Below, piece after piece: positions 37,994 through 47,899 of a DNA stretch of 64,000 nt (the stretch's first letter is position 1; every line of letters starts with the position of its first letter). The DNA is from Zhongshania aliphaticivorans (GTDB taxonomy: Bacteria; Pseudomonadota; Gammaproteobacteria; Pseudomonadales; Spongiibacteraceae). The notes under the pieces were generated by a model that was given only the letters and a program-made list of their open reading frames with translations, ran no database searches and was not told the DNA's origin. The stretch covers positions 66,670 through 130,669 of the forward strand of contig NZ_CACSIJ010000015.1 of the NCBI RefSeq assembly GCF_902705855.1, read 5' to 3'. Position numbers and translations under genes: made by a program.

Positions 37994-38984
37994 AACCAAT
38001 TCTACCGCTGGCGCACTGCCGCGTTTTTTAACGCCGCTGCTGGTGTTATTTATCTTAACGCTAGGCGCCTTAACGCTGGCCATTACCACCGGCAGCGTAC
38101 ACATTTCTAATCAAGAACTTTGGCAAGTTATCACTGGCGGTGGCGAACCACTGCACCGCACACTGGTTTTTGAATTACGTTTGCCCCGCGCCTTATCTGC
38201 CTTTGCCGCTGGCGGCTTGCTTGCCGTTGCCGGCGCCTTAATGCAAGTGTTGCTACGCAATCCCTTAGCCGATCCCTATGTGCTGGGTTTGTCTGGCGGC
38301 GCGGCGGTTGGTGCATTACTCGCCATGCTCAGTGGCTTGAGCGCAGCGATGGTATCTGGCTCCGCCTTTATCGGCGCCATGATCTCAGCCGTTACCGTGT
38401 TCGGGCTTGCCCACGGCACGGGCAGTTGGACCCCCACCCGCTTATTGCTCACCGGCGTGGTGATCGCCTCCGGTTGGGGTGCAGCGATTACCTTTATGTT
38501 GGCGGTCAGCCCCAGCGACCAACTACCCGGCATGCTCTACTGGCTTATGGGCGACCTCGCCTACGCCCGCTCACCATGGATGGCTCTTACAGTCTTGGCA
38601 ATTATTTCAGTCCTTATGTTGCCGCTGGGCCGTAGTTTAAATGTGCTGGCTCGCGGCCAAATGCAAGCCTCCGCCTTGGGCGTATCAGTTCGGCCGTTAG
38701 AATGGACGATTTATATCTCGGCCAGCTTGCTAACCGCCTTTGCCGTGACCACCGCCGGCAGCATTGGCTTTGTCGGTTTAATTGTTCCCCATATGTTGCG
38801 GCTGGTATTGGGTAACGACCAACGTCTAATTCTGCCCGCTGCCGCATTAGCTGGCGGTGCGCTACTCACGTTAGCCGACACCTTGGCCCGTACCTTAATC
38901 GCGCCGGAACAATTACCTGCCGGGGTCATTACCGCGCTGATTGGCGTGCCTAGTTTCTTATATTTATTACACCGGAGTCGCTGA
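37980..38984 (+). CDS. btuC: Cobalamin ABC permease BtuC (FecCD family)
   Basis: 334 residues, about ten transmembrane helices of the FecCD/BtuC permease family. Signatures: ELRLPRALSAFAAGGLLAVAGALMQVLLRNPLADPYVLGLSGGAAVGA from about residue 62, read in pieces, and GSIGFVGLIVPHMLRL. The start is GTG, inside the 3' end of btuF. It forms the membrane channel of the inner-membrane B12 transporter with BtuD. Confidence 0.93.
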   Translation: MAGVKTNSTAGALPRFLTPLLVLFILTLGALTLAITTGSVHISNQELWQVITGGGEPLHRTLVFELRLPRALSAFAAGGLLAVAGALMQVLLRNPLADPYVLGLSGGAAVGALLAMLSGLSAAMVSGSAFIGAMISAVTVFGLAHGTGSWTPTRLLLTGVVIASGWGAAITFMLAVSPSDQLPGMLYWLMGDLAYARSPWMALTVLAIISVLMLPLGRSLNVLARGQMQASALGVSVRPLEWTIYISASLLTAFAVTTAGSIGFVGLIVPHMLRLVLGNDQRLILPAAALAGGALLTLADTLARTLIAPEQLPAGVITALIGVPSFLYLLHRSR

Positions 38985-38986
38985 GT

Positions 38987-39769
38987 ATGCTGGCCGCGAC
39001 TGATCTCGTCATTGATATTCCCGAGCGTAAAAGTGGCACGCCGCTGTCCTTTGAAGTTAAAGCCGGAGAAATCTGGGGCATACTCGGCCCCAATGGCGCA
39101 GGCAAAACCACCTTGCTACACACCCTCGCGGGGCTTAAAAAGCCGCGCGCTGGTTCGGTGAATTTAAACAAAGATAATATTCAACAATTGCGCCGCAAGC
39201 AGGTCGCTCAACAACTCGCCGTGGTGTTTCAAAACAATGGCGAAGGCTTTCCCGCCACGGTATTAGAAACCGCCATGATTGGCCGCCATCCCTTTATTTC
39301 ACCGTGGGATATTGAAACCGCAGACGATCTCGCCATTGCCCGCAACGCGCTACAAAGATTAGAACTCAGCGATTTAGAACAACGCCTTGTCAGCACCTTG
39401 TCCGGCGGCGAGCGCCAACGGCTGGCCATCGCCACCGCACTTTGCCAAAGCCCCAAGCTATGGCTGGCAGACGAACCCAGCAACCACCTAGACTTGAAGC
39501 ATCAAGTTCAAATTATGGGCCTGCTGGCCGAACAAGCCGATGCGGGATGCGGTGTTGTCCTCTGCCTTCACGATTTAAATTTAGCCGCGCATTGGTGCGA
39601 CAAAATTCTTCTGCTTTACCCCAACGGCGACGCCTGCTGGGGAGACGCCGAGGCGATGCTTACCGTCACCGCACTCGAACGTCTCTACGACCAAGAACTC
39701 AGTATGATCACCAGCGAAGGCCAAACTTATTTTATGCCCGTCAGCAGCAGGAACGCCCGCCGTGACTAA
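38987..39769 (+). CDS. btuD: Cobalamin ABC transporter ATPase BtuD
   Basis: 260 residues. Walker A GPNGAGKTTLL near residue 37, ABC signature LSGGERQRLAIATAL, Walker B LWLADEPSNHLD, switch His in CLHDLNLAAHWCDKI. It energises B12 import with BtuC. It starts two bases after btuC, and bluB starts inside its last codons (8-bp overlap), so the genes are translationally coupled. Confidence 0.93.
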   Translation: MLAATDLVIDIPERKSGTPLSFEVKAGEIWGILGPNGAGKTTLLHTLAGLKKPRAGSVNLNKDNIQQLRRKQVAQQLAVVFQNNGEGFPATVLETAMIGRHPFISPWDIETADDLAIARNALQRLELSDLEQRLVSTLSGGERQRLAIATALCQSPKLWLADEPSNHLDLKHQVQIMGLLAEQADAGCGVVLCLHDLNLAAHWCDKILLLYPNGDACWGDAEAMLTVTALERLYDQELSMITSEGQTYFMPVSSRNARRD

Positions 39770-40421
39770 ATCCAATATCGACGATTTACGCTACAGCGCA
39801 GCAGATCGCGATACCGTCTATCGAGTGATGGCCGAGCGTCGCGACATGCGTCATTTCAGCGGTGGGCAGGTAGATGAATCCACCTTAAAGAAATTGCTGT
39901 CGGCCGCTCACCTCGCCCCCAGTGTTGGCTTTATGCAGCCCTGGCGGTTTATCCGTATTCGCAAAACCGAGCTGCGCGAAAATATTTATCAGCTAATCCA
40001 AGACGAAAGAATTAAAACCGCGCAAGCACTTAATGAGCGCGAAGATGAGTTCATGCGCTTAAAAGTTGAAGGCGTCCGGGACTGCGCCGAGCTGCTGATT
40101 GTCTGTTTAATGGATGGCCGCGAGAAGCATATTTTTGGTCGCCGCACATTGCCCGAAATGGATCTCGCCTCCGCCTCCTGCGCCATTCAAAACCTGTGGT
40201 TGGCCACCCGCGCTGAGGGGCTTGGCATGGGCTGGGTATCGCTATTCGATCCAGATTCATTACAAAGTTTGCTCAATATGCCCGAAGGCAGCCGCGCCAT
40301 TGCCGTGCTATGCCTTGGCCCAGTTGAAGAGTTTTACCCTCGCCCCATGCTGGAAACCGAACACTGGGCCGAGCGCCAAAATATCGACGAATTGATAATG
40401 CAAGATGGGTGGCTGGATTAG
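39762..40421 (+). CDS. bluB: 5,6-dimethylbenzimidazole synthase BluB
   Basis: 219 residues, nitroreductase-fold enzyme that breaks FMNH2 with O2 to make DMB, the lower ligand of B12. Conserved: MAERRDMRHFSGGQV near residue 23, LSAAHLAPSVGFMQPWRFIRI, GRRTLPEMDLASASCAIQNLW and EGLGMGWVSLFDP. The GTG start overlaps btuD. Its presence with cobQ indicates that this organism can at least complete or remodel imported corrinoids. Confidence 0.94.
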   Translation: MTKSNIDDLRYSAADRDTVYRVMAERRDMRHFSGGQVDESTLKKLLSAAHLAPSVGFMQPWRFIRIRKTELRENIYQLIQDERIKTAQALNEREDEFMRLKVEGVRDCAELLIVCLMDGREKHIFGRRTLPEMDLASASCAIQNLWLATRAEGLGMGWVSLFDPDSLQSLLNMPEGSRAIAVLCLGPVEEFYPRPMLETEHWAERQNIDELIMQDGWLD

Positions 40422-40690
40422 GTCTGATGTCGGACGCGGTGGCTGCAGAACGCTGGACGGGAGACGCTAAAACTAGTCGGACGTCAGGCGTCTGATGTCG
40501 GACGTAAGTGGATCGGCCGCGATATATTGCTGCCCCTCAAACGGCCTCCGACCAGTGTTTTAAGCGTTTACCGTCTAGCGTAAAGCATTCTCGGAAGACC
40601 GGAGATGCTAAACAGAAAACGCTAATTAGCTCGTCCGACTTCCGACACCAGACGCCCGACGTCTAACGCCCAACGTCCGACTAATTAAAT
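40422..40690. repeat. Repeat-rich gap between bluB and cobQ
   Basis: Contains a 15-base exact direct repeat GTCTGATGTCGGACG at 40422-40436 and 40490-40504. The 29 bases at 40476-40504 are an imperfect inverted partner of 40632-40681, which holds CGTCCGAC at both ends. It also carries ACGGGAGACG (40457-40466) and AGCGTTTACCGTCT (40563-40576), both also present in the hairpin at 14518-14560. No ORF is supported here. Its nature (mobile miniature element, REP-like unit or regulatory RNA) is undecided. Confidence 0.75.
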
Positions 40691-40704
40691 GAAGTGATAC
40701 AACC

Positions 40705-42144
40705 ATGACCCTAACATTAATGATTCAAGGCACCACCTCAGACGCCGGTAAAAGTGTCACCGTTGCCGGTCTTTGCCGAGTATTTAAACGTCGCGGTCTG
40801 AGTGTGGCACCGTTTAAACCACAGAATATGGCGCTGAACAGTGCCGTCACGCCAGAGGGCGGCGAGATCGGTCGCGCCCAAGCCGTGCAGGCGCAAGCCT
40901 GTGGTTTACTGCCCCACATCGACATGAATCCTGTACTACTCAAACCCAATAGCGACACCGGCGCGCAGGTTATTATTCACGGCAAAGCCTTGAGCAATAT
41001 GGAGGCGCAGGATTATCACAACTATAAAAAACGCGCCATGGGTGCGGTATTAGAATCACACCAGCGACTCAGTGAACAATACGATGTGATTGTAGTTGAA
41101 GGCGCAGGCAGCCCTGCAGAAATAAATTTACGCGCCAACGACATTGCCAATATGGGCTTTGCCGAAGCGGTGGATTGCCCAGTTGTAATTGTCGCGGATA
41201 TTGATCGCGGCGGCGTATTTGCGCATCTGGTCGGCACACTCGATTTACTTTCAGAAACTGAACAAGCCCGAGTTAAAGGTTTTATCATCAATCGCTTTCG
41301 CGGCGATATCGCCCTGCTGCAACCGGGGCTCGACTGGCTAGAAGAACGCACCGGCAAAAAAGTCATTGGCGTGGTGCCCTATATTCATGACCTCCACCTA
41401 GAAGCCGAAGACGCCATCGACAAGCGCCAGCAGGTTTCTGAAAGCGCCATTAAAGTGGTCGTGCCAGTACTAACCCGCATTAGTAACCACACTGACTTTG
41501 ACGTGCTGCGTTTACATCCCCAAGTAGATCTGTGTTTTGTCGGCAAAGGCGAGGCGATCCCTCCCTGCGACTTGATCATTATTCCCGGCAGCAAAAGCAC
41601 CCGCCGCGACCTCGACTATTTACGCAGCAATAACTGGGACGTCGACATCAGCAAACACCTTCGCTACGGCGGAAAAGTGCTCGGTATTTGTGGCGGCTTC
41701 CAAATGCTGGGCAAGGCCGTTCACGATCCAGACGGCATTGAAGGCGACGCCGGCTCAACTACGGGCTTAGGTTTTCTCGACATGGAAACCACCCTCGGCA
41801 GAGATAAGACCTTACGCAGAGTGAGCGGACAACTCATCGGCAGCGGTGCCAAAATCAGCGGCTACGAAATACACGCCGGCATCAGCTCCGGCCCCGCCCT
41901 AGACAATGCCTTCGCAGATTTAAACAGCCATCGCGATGGCTGCCGCAGCGACGACGGTCAAATTATCGGCAGCTATTTACACGGTCTGTTTGATGAAAGT
42001 GAAACCCGCAACGAATTACTAAGCTGGGCGGGCGCTAACGAGGTTGAAGACCTCGACTACGCCGGCATTATTGAAAGCAATATTGACCGCTTGGCTGACT
42101 ACCTTGAAACGCATTTGGATATTGATGCCTTATTAGCACCATGA
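40705..42144 (+). CDS. cobQ: Cobyric acid synthase CobQ
   Basis: 479 residues. Amidates adenosylcobyrinic acid a,c-diamide at four positions. The N-terminal P-loop-like domain begins [20 protein letters not shown]; later [21 protein letters not shown], and the glutaminase domain shows [15 protein letters not shown] with the nucleophilic Cys, plus the GYEIHAG motif. It follows the repeat-rich gap after bluB. Other late B12 genes (cobD, cobP, cobS) are not in the window. Confidence 0.96.
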   Translation: MTLTLMIQGTTSDAGKSVTVAGLCRVFKRRGLSVAPFKPQNMALNSAVTPEGGEIGRAQAVQAQACGLLPHIDMNPVLLKPNSDTGAQVIIHGKALSNMEAQDYHNYKKRAMGAVLESHQRLSEQYDVIVVEGAGSPAEINLRANDIANMGFAEAVDCPVVIVADIDRGGVFAHLVGTLDLLSETEQARVKGFIINRFRGDIALLQPGLDWLEERTGKKVIGVVPYIHDLHLEAEDAIDKRQQVSESAIKVVVPVLTRISNHTDFDVLRLHPQVDLCFVGKGEAIPPCDLIIIPGSKSTRRDLDYLRSNNWDVDISKHLRYGGKVLGICGGFQMLGKAVHDPDGIEGDAGSTTGLGFLDMETTLGRDKTLRRVSGQLIGSGAKISGYEIHAGISSGPALDNAFADLNSHRDGCRSDDGQIIGSYLHGLFDESETRNELLSWAGANEVEDLDYAGIIESNIDRLADYLETHLDIDALLAP

Positions 42145-42154
42145 AAGATAAGTA

Positions 42155-43084
42155 CTACCCAAACAAACCAACAAGCACTTCCCGCCCCTGGGGAATATGA
42201 TCAGCAAAGCTGCAAAAGCCGTGAATTTGACCCGCTGCACAGCGATACTCAACAGTGCTACCGGCTGCTTTTAATCTGTCTGCGTACAACTTTCCCTCGT
42301 CGCAAAGGGGATCATATTCCGCCGTCACAATCACCGCCGGCGGTAAGCTGCTAACATCCGCCGCGAGTAGATCCACATAAGGCGTTGATGCCGTCGCTTT
42401 ATCACCGAGATAATGCTGCCAAAACCATTGCATTTGCTCACGGCCTAAAAAATATCCCTCGGCAAATTTATGGTGTGATTCGGTATCGCATCCCGGTGAG
42501 GTTACGGGATATATCAAAATTTGCTTTTGAATTGTCGGGCCTTTCCGATCTCGGGCCAGCAGGCACAAAACCGCAGCGAGATTGCCGCCCGCACTATCAC
42601 CACATACTGATATCGCGTTCGAATTGACACCTAATGTACCGGCCTCTTGATGCAGCCATAACAAGGCGCGGTATGCGTCTTCTGGCGCTGCAGGAAAACG
42701 AGCTTCTGGCGCCAGCCGGTAATCCACTGACACCACGACTGAGCCACTGGCGTTACATAATGTTCTGCACATGCCATCGTGGGTATCGAGGTCACACGCG
42801 ACGAAACCGCCGCCATGAAAAAACAGTATCGCCGGTGATCCGCCGTCAACTTCCTCATAACCTTGAGGATAATATATTCGCGCTGGCAGGGGATCACTGC
42901 TACCTACTTCATTATCTTGCGCAACAAGCGGTATTACAGTGTCGACCACTTTCAATACTGCTTCTATATTTTCAGGCAGTGGCATGGTGCGATCGCGCAT
43001 CATCTCGGGAGTGAGATCCGCAATCGCAACGCTCGGCTGGCTGTTCATAAACTCTAATAAGGCTTTCACTTCTGGGGCTAGCAT
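42155..43084 (-). CDS. Alpha/beta hydrolase, HSL-type esterase
   Basis: 309 residues. Hormone-sensitive-lipase class (bacterial type IV): oxyanion motif FFHGGGFVACD near residue 88, nucleophile in VCGDSAGGNLAAVL near residue 165, VDYRLAPEARFPAAPEDAYRAL, and catalytic His near the end in GQIHGFCS. A cytoplasmic carboxylesterase. It is followed 43 bp upstream on the same strand by an SDR. In this region of the window it fits the hydrolysis step after a Baeyer-Villiger oxidation (inference). Confidence 0.9.
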   Translation of the reverse strand: MLAPEVKALLEFMNSQPSVAIADLTPEMMRDRTMPLPENIEAVLKVVDTVIPLVAQDNEVGSSDPLPARIYYPQGYEEVDGGSPAILFFHGGGFVACDLDTHDGMCRTLCNASGSVVVSVDYRLAPEARFPAAPEDAYRALLWLHQEAGTLGVNSNAISVCGDSAGGNLAAVLCLLARDRKGPTIQKQILIYPVTSPGCDTESHHKFAEGYFLGREQMQWFWQHYLGDKATASTPYVDLLAADVSSLPPAVIVTAEYDPLCDEGKLYADRLKAAGSTVEYRCAAGQIHGFCSFADHIPQGREVLVGLFG

Positions 43085-43127
43085 CGTTGCTCCTTTATTA
43101 TTTCTCTTATAACAAGCACCACATTAC

Positions 43128-43955
43128 TTAATCGCAGATTACTTGCTCAAAAGCCGGATTACGCTCATTGACCAATCCATCTGCCTTAGCAGTGTAAGCT
43201 GGCTTAAAATCAGGATGAGTAAATATCCAAAATGCCTTGCGCTCTATCGCATCAAACACCATGTCGGCCACATCACTCGGCGCCATACCCTCGTTAATAC
43301 CCTGACGTAAAAAATCATTTAGTTGTTCGGCATTATGTTGAGCAGAATCTCCGCCATCAATGGCGTCCATAATATTACTCGCAACCTGCGCAGGGCAGAG
43401 TACCGACACGCCAATATCCGAGCCCATCGCCTGCAAATCATAAAGTAGGGTTTCAGACAGGGACACCAGCGCATGCTTGCTCGCGCTATACGGGCCCATC
43501 ATTGGCGAACTTAGCAAACCAGCCAAAGACGAGGTATTCACAATATGAGCAGGCGATGCTTGCTCTAACATACGCGGTACAAATTCCTGTATGCCATAAA
43601 CAGTGCCCATCAAATTTACATTTATCACTTTCTGCCAATCGGCGACACTACACTGCCAGCTCACACCATTAATCATAATACCCGCATTATTAAACAAGGC
43701 ATTCACAGCGCCGTATTTACTGTAGGCCAAATCAGCAAGTGCTTTTACTTGCGCCGGATCAGCCACATCACAGACCATAATGTGATGTTCAATATTGCGT
43801 TGCTGTAAATCCTGACTCAAGGATTCTAGTCGCGACAGACTAATATCCGCAGCAATAATACGCATATTTCTGGCCGCGCAAGCATTCACAATACCCAAGC
43901 CAATCCCACTTGCCGCGCCCGTGATAAGCGCAACTTGCTGTTCTATTATTTTCAT
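43128..43955 (-). CDS. Short-chain dehydrogenase/reductase
   Basis: 275 residues, classical SDR: ALITGAASGIGLGI near residue 9 (NAD(P) binding), NNAGIM, catalytic Ser in IVNTSSLAG and YSASKHAL with Tyr and Lys. The C-terminus is longer than usual, ending around WIFTHPDFKP, as in SDRs of lipid or steroid metabolism. Specificity unknown. It is divergent from a LuxR-type regulator gene 180 bp away and is in the same direction as the esterase. Confidence 0.92.
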   Translation of the reverse strand: MKIIEQQVALITGAASGIGLGIVNACAARNMRIIAADISLSRLESLSQDLQQRNIEHHIMVCDVADPAQVKALADLAYSKYGAVNALFNNAGIMINGVSWQCSVADWQKVINVNLMGTVYGIQEFVPRMLEQASPAHIVNTSSLAGLLSSPMMGPYSASKHALVSLSETLLYDLQAMGSDIGVSVLCPAQVASNIMDAIDGGDSAQHNAEQLNDFLRQGINEGMAPSDVADMVFDAIERKAFWIFTHPDFKPAYTAKADGLVNERNPAFEQVICD

Positions 43956-44134
43956 TTAACTTCCCCACCACTACTGTACCAAGCGACTTTCCGTGGGCTA
44001 AATTTGCAGCTATTCAGCCGAAATATCATCGTCAAGATGGACTAGTACAAAACAGTAAGATAACGCTATGCTGGAATCCTAATCTGCAATCGCAGCATAA
44101 CAATAATGACAATACACCCACCGGACGAGCGCCC

Positions 44135-45298
44135 ATGGCACATGACCACATCGCCGCATTTAGCTTAAAGACGTTTAGTGAGCTATTAGAAAGCATTTAC
44201 CATGGACTGGACGAGGCACCACTGTGGCAGGGCTTTCTAAATCAGCTGCGCAATGAAATGGATGCCAGTATCTGTTTTCTTATTTTGCGTACCCCGAACC
44301 CCGGCGACGCTGGCTTACTACTCAGCGACGGCCTGCCATCACCCATCTCGGACACGCCCAACAATGTTTATAGCGATGGCCTCTATGCCCTAGACCCCTT
44401 TGTAAACCTACCTGCGGGCAAGGTGGTGTCACTAGAGGAGTTTTTACCTGCAACGCAGCTATTAAATAGTGAGTTTTATCAGCGCTGCATGAAGCCCTTT
44501 GATTTACTCCATATTCTTGGCGTAGATATGCAACTGGCCAACGGGCTTCGAGCAAGTTTGCGCATTACCCGCAGCCCCAACGCATCGTCATTCACCCCCC
44601 AAGATAAGGAAAAAATTGCCTTAATACTTCCTCATCTGGAACGCGCCATCCCCTTGTATGCCCGCCTCCAGCAAATGGAAACCGAAAGAACCCTGCTTGA
44701 CCGTACCGTCTCGCAATTATCATTGGGGACTATCATCCTAGATGACAACCGCCACCTAATGCACTGCAATGCGATTGCTGACCGCATTCTCGCGGAGAAA
44801 AATGGCATTAGCAGTAAAGATCGGCAATTACTGATCACCCAAGGCAGCGAAGCCAGCCACTTTCGGCAATTAATAAACAACGCCATCGACGCTCATCGCC
44901 ACAGCAAGCCTCACATTGTGCAAGCCATGGCGATCACCCGCAGCGCTGGTCACTTGCCGCTTAATATTGTGGTGCGCTCTATGCCGCAAATCAGTCAAAT
45001 GGACGGCCAAACGGTGCCATCTGTTGCGGTATTTATTAGCGACCCCGAATATAAATCACAGACCTCCGCAGAAGTACTAGGTCAGCTCTACGGCTTAACA
45101 CCGGCGGAGTCACGGCTAGCAATGGCGCTAGCCGATGGCCAAAGTTTAGAAGACGCCAGTAATAGTTTACATATTAGCCGCAACACCGCCCGCGCTCATC
45201 TGCGCGCCATTTTTGCTAAAACCGGCGTTACCCAGCAAACCATGTTGGTCAGCTTATTATTAAAGAGTGTAGCGGCGTTTATAGCCAACCCCCGCTGA
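44135..45298 (+). CDS. LuxR-family transcriptional regulator
   Basis: 387 residues. The C-terminal 65 residues form a LuxR-type helix-turn-helix (YGLTPAESRLAMALADGQSLEDASNSL, then HISRNTARAHLRAIFAKTGV, shown in two pieces). The N-terminal 300 residues resemble a ligand-sensor domain, with no clear acyl-HSL signature. It lies between the esterase/SDR pair (minus) and the monooxygenase (plus), a natural position for a local regulator of this catabolic region. Confidence 0.87.
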   Translation: MAHDHIAAFSLKTFSELLESIYHGLDEAPLWQGFLNQLRNEMDASICFLILRTPNPGDAGLLLSDGLPSPISDTPNNVYSDGLYALDPFVNLPAGKVVSLEEFLPATQLLNSEFYQRCMKPFDLLHILGVDMQLANGLRASLRITRSPNASSFTPQDKEKIALILPHLERAIPLYARLQQMETERTLLDRTVSQLSLGTIILDDNRHLMHCNAIADRILAEKNGISSKDRQLLITQGSEASHFRQLINNAIDAHRHSKPHIVQAMAITRSAGHLPLNIVVRSMPQISQMDGQTVPSVAVFISDPEYKSQTSAEVLGQLYGLTPAESRLAMALADGQSLEDASNSLHISRNTARAHLRAIFAKTGVTQQTMLVSLLLKSVAAFIANPR

Positions 45299-45423
45299 CA
45301 AAAAATCTCTCCTATTTTCTCTGCATAGTTTATCTGGACGATTTAAGCCCAACCAAAGCCGCATAGGATAAAACCCATAGCGCAACATGCGCGGCAATAT
45401 TAGCCATACAGGGTGCAGTCCAC

Positions 45424-46884
45424 ATGAACAATAAAAATCAACACCGCTACGTGATTATTGGCGCAGGTATGGCCGGCATTTTAGCCGCCATCAAGTTGCG
45501 TGAAGCAGGCAAACACAATGTTCGCATTTACGAAAAAGCCGATCGTATCGGCGGCACTTGGCGCGATAACAGCTACCCCGGTTTAACATGTGATGTGCCC
45601 TCGCACTCATACACCTACTCCTTTGAACCCAATCCTGAATGGAGCCGCCATCTACCACCAGGGGCAGAAGTGCAGGCCTATTTTGAGTCTGTGGTTGCCA
45701 AGTATCAGCTTGAGGAAATTATTTCTTTTAATGAAGAAATTACCGACTGTAAGTTTATTAATGGGCAATGGCAGATCACAACCTCGTGCGGCAATAGCGA
45801 TTACGCTGACTTTGTTATTGCCGCTACCGGCGTATTACACCACCCGCGCATACCCAATATAAAAGGTATGAGTAGCTTTAAAGGTAAGCTATTTCACAGC
45901 GCCCGCTGGGATCATTCAGTAGAACTAGATAATCAGCGCATCGCCGTCATTGGCACTGGCTCAACCGGTGTACAAATTGTTACTGCCCTCTCAGATCGGA
46001 CGGCTCACTTATGCCATTACCAACGCACCCCGCAATGGATAATGCCCGTGGTCAATGCCGAATTCAGCGAAGCTGAAAAAGCGGTTTTTCGCAACGACCC
46101 CGCTGCATTAAAGCGTATCCAAAATGACCCCGAGCTAGAAGCGAACATTGAGCGCTTCTCGGTCGCGATCACCGAACCCGACTCCATAGCCATGCACGAA
46201 ATTGAAAATATTGTGGCACAAAACTTAGAGCAATCAGTGACCGACCCAGACTTACGGGAACGCCTACGTCCGCAGTATCGCGCGGCCTGTAAGCGGCTCA
46301 TTTACTCAGAAGAGTTTTACCATGCAGCACAAAGTCCCAATGTGGAAATTATAGTAGAGGGTGTCGACTCTATCGAAGAAAGTGGCATACGTAGCGCCGA
46401 CGGCACCCTGCGAGAATTCGATATTATTGTACTCGCCACTGGATTTGAAGCTGACCGCTTTATGCGGCCCATGACAATCACCGGCGAGAACGAAACAACG
46501 CTTGAGCAAGCCTGGGCCAAGCGACCCAGCGCCTATATGTCGGTGTCTATTCCCCAATTCCCCAATCTCTTTATGCTGAATGGCCCCAATGGACCAGTGG
46601 GAAATTTTTCACTTATCGAAATTGCCGAGCAGCAGTGGAATTACATTAGCCAGCTTATGGCGCCAATCGAAAACGGCGAATACAAAAAAGTAAGCGCCAA
46701 GCAATCTGCGCTGGATGAGTTTGATAAAGCCAGAGTCGCCGCCGCCAAAAAATCTATTTTTGGCTCCGGCTGCCAAAGCTGGTACTTAGATTCACAAGGC
46801 ATACCCGCCACCTGGCCGTGGACCCGCGCTCAGTTTAAAGAAGCCATGCAGACACCAAAATTTTCTTCATATGATTTTAGTTGA
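45424..46884 (+). CDS. Flavin-containing monooxygenase, Baeyer-Villiger type
   Basis: 486 residues. FAD-binding GAGMAGILAA near residue 14, second Rossmann motif GTGSTGVQIV near residue 178, and the BVMO fingerprint FxGxxxHxxxW as FKGKLFHSARW around residue 150. Typical N-terminal GGTWRDNSYPGLTCDVPSHSYTYSF follows FAD binding (two pieces). These enzymes insert oxygen next to a ketone to form esters or lactones using NADPH. The substrate is unknown; size is near the usual 500-540. It lies 50 bp upstream of an SDR. Confidence 0.88.
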   Translation: MNNKNQHRYVIIGAGMAGILAAIKLREAGKHNVRIYEKADRIGGTWRDNSYPGLTCDVPSHSYTYSFEPNPEWSRHLPPGAEVQAYFESVVAKYQLEEIISFNEEITDCKFINGQWQITTSCGNSDYADFVIAATGVLHHPRIPNIKGMSSFKGKLFHSARWDHSVELDNQRIAVIGTGSTGVQIVTALSDRTAHLCHYQRTPQWIMPVVNAEFSEAEKAVFRNDPAALKRIQNDPELEANIERFSVAITEPDSIAMHEIENIVAQNLEQSVTDPDLRERLRPQYRAACKRLIYSEEFYHAAQSPNVEIIVEGVDSIEESGIRSADGTLREFDIIVLATGFEADRFMRPMTITGENETTLEQAWAKRPSAYMSVSIPQFPNLFMLNGPNGPVGNFSLIEIAEQQWNYISQLMAPIENGEYKKVSAKQSALDEFDKARVAAAKKSIFGSGCQSWYLDSQGIPATWPWTRAQFKEAMQTPKFSSYDFS

Positions 46885-46934
46885 ATTTATAAATTGGCAT
46901 TTTTTACCAACAATAAAACCGTGAGAATTCAAGC

Positions 46935-47690
46935 ATGAGAAATGTTGCCCTTATTACCGGCGCTTGTTCCGGAATCGGATTCGCCACAGTCACCACCTTA
47001 CTCGCCAGTGGCGCCACCGTTATCGCCTGCGATATCAATTCACCCTCAGCCGCCATTGCTAAACAATGGGAATCTGAAGGCGTGCATTTTCTTCACCTCA
47101 ATGTCGAAAATGAAAACGCCATTCGGACAGCAGTAAATCAACTTGCTGACGAGTTTGCCGGAATAGACTCACTGGTAAATTGCGCAGGCATTAGTGGCTG
47201 GGGTGGCGTCAACGAAGTCGACTTAAGCCAGTGGCAAAAAGTGTTAAACATCAATCTCACCGGCACCATGTTGATGTGCAAATATGTGCTGCCAATCATG
47301 CTCGCACAAGGTGCGGGTAGCATCATTAACGTTGCAAGTATCTTCGGCCTAGAGGCCTGCGACAATAATGTTGCTTATAACGTATCGAAGGGCGGCATTA
47401 TTCAACTTACCCGCAGCATTACTGCGGACTACGCCAGCCAGGGTATTCGCTGCAATAGTGTTGCTCCCGGCCTCATCGAAACCGCCATGACCAAGGACAT
47501 CGCCCTAGACCCGCAACTACACGAAAAATTTATTAGCTGGCATTTGCAAGGCCGGGCGGGTCGCGCCGACGAAGTGGCCAATGTGATCGGCTTTCTTGCG
47601 TCAAGCGCGGCGTCTTTTGTAAATGGCCAAACCATTGCCGTTGACGGCGGCTTTAGTGCTGGTCGCAAATTCGCTCCACATCCCATGTGA
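46935..47690 (+). CDS. Short-chain dehydrogenase/reductase
   Basis: 251 residues. ALITGACSGIGFATV near residue 5, NCAGISGWGG, INVASIFGLEACDNNVAYNVSKGG with catalytic Ser, Tyr and Lys, and the C-terminal VDGGFSAG typical of FabG-like SDRs. It probably oxidises an alcohol or reduces a ketone, perhaps providing the substrate of the preceding monooxygenase (inference from adjacency, 50 bp). A clear terminator follows. Confidence 0.92.
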   Translation: MRNVALITGACSGIGFATVTTLLASGATVIACDINSPSAAIAKQWESEGVHFLHLNVENENAIRTAVNQLADEFAGIDSLVNCAGISGWGGVNEVDLSQWQKVLNINLTGTMLMCKYVLPIMLAQGAGSIINVASIFGLEACDNNVAYNVSKGGIIQLTRSITADYASQGIRCNSVAPGLIETAMTKDIALDPQLHEKFISWHLQGRAGRADEVANVIGFLASSAASFVNGQTIAVDGGFSAGRKFAPHPM

Positions 47691-47697
47691 GTGCTTT

Positions 47698-47725
47698 GGG
47701 CTGTCGCTTGCGGCAGCCCCTTTTT
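47698..47725 (+). terminator. Intrinsic terminator after the SDR gene
   Basis: Stem GGGCTG...CAGCCC (with internal GC pairs) followed by CTTTTTC and a longer T-rich run, starting eight bases after the SDR stop. Confidence 0.85.
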
Positions 47726-47899
47726 CAATTTTTTTCACTGCAGCGCAAGATCCCATCGCGAATAGTCCAAGTCAACGATGCCCACGGTGATTTCTCATGG
47801 CATAAATAGTGTTATGAAAAATGCTGCCTAAGCTATCTAGCTTTGAGTCTCATTTTGCTGCAGTAAAAATAAATAATAACGTTTTATTTGGAGTGAATT

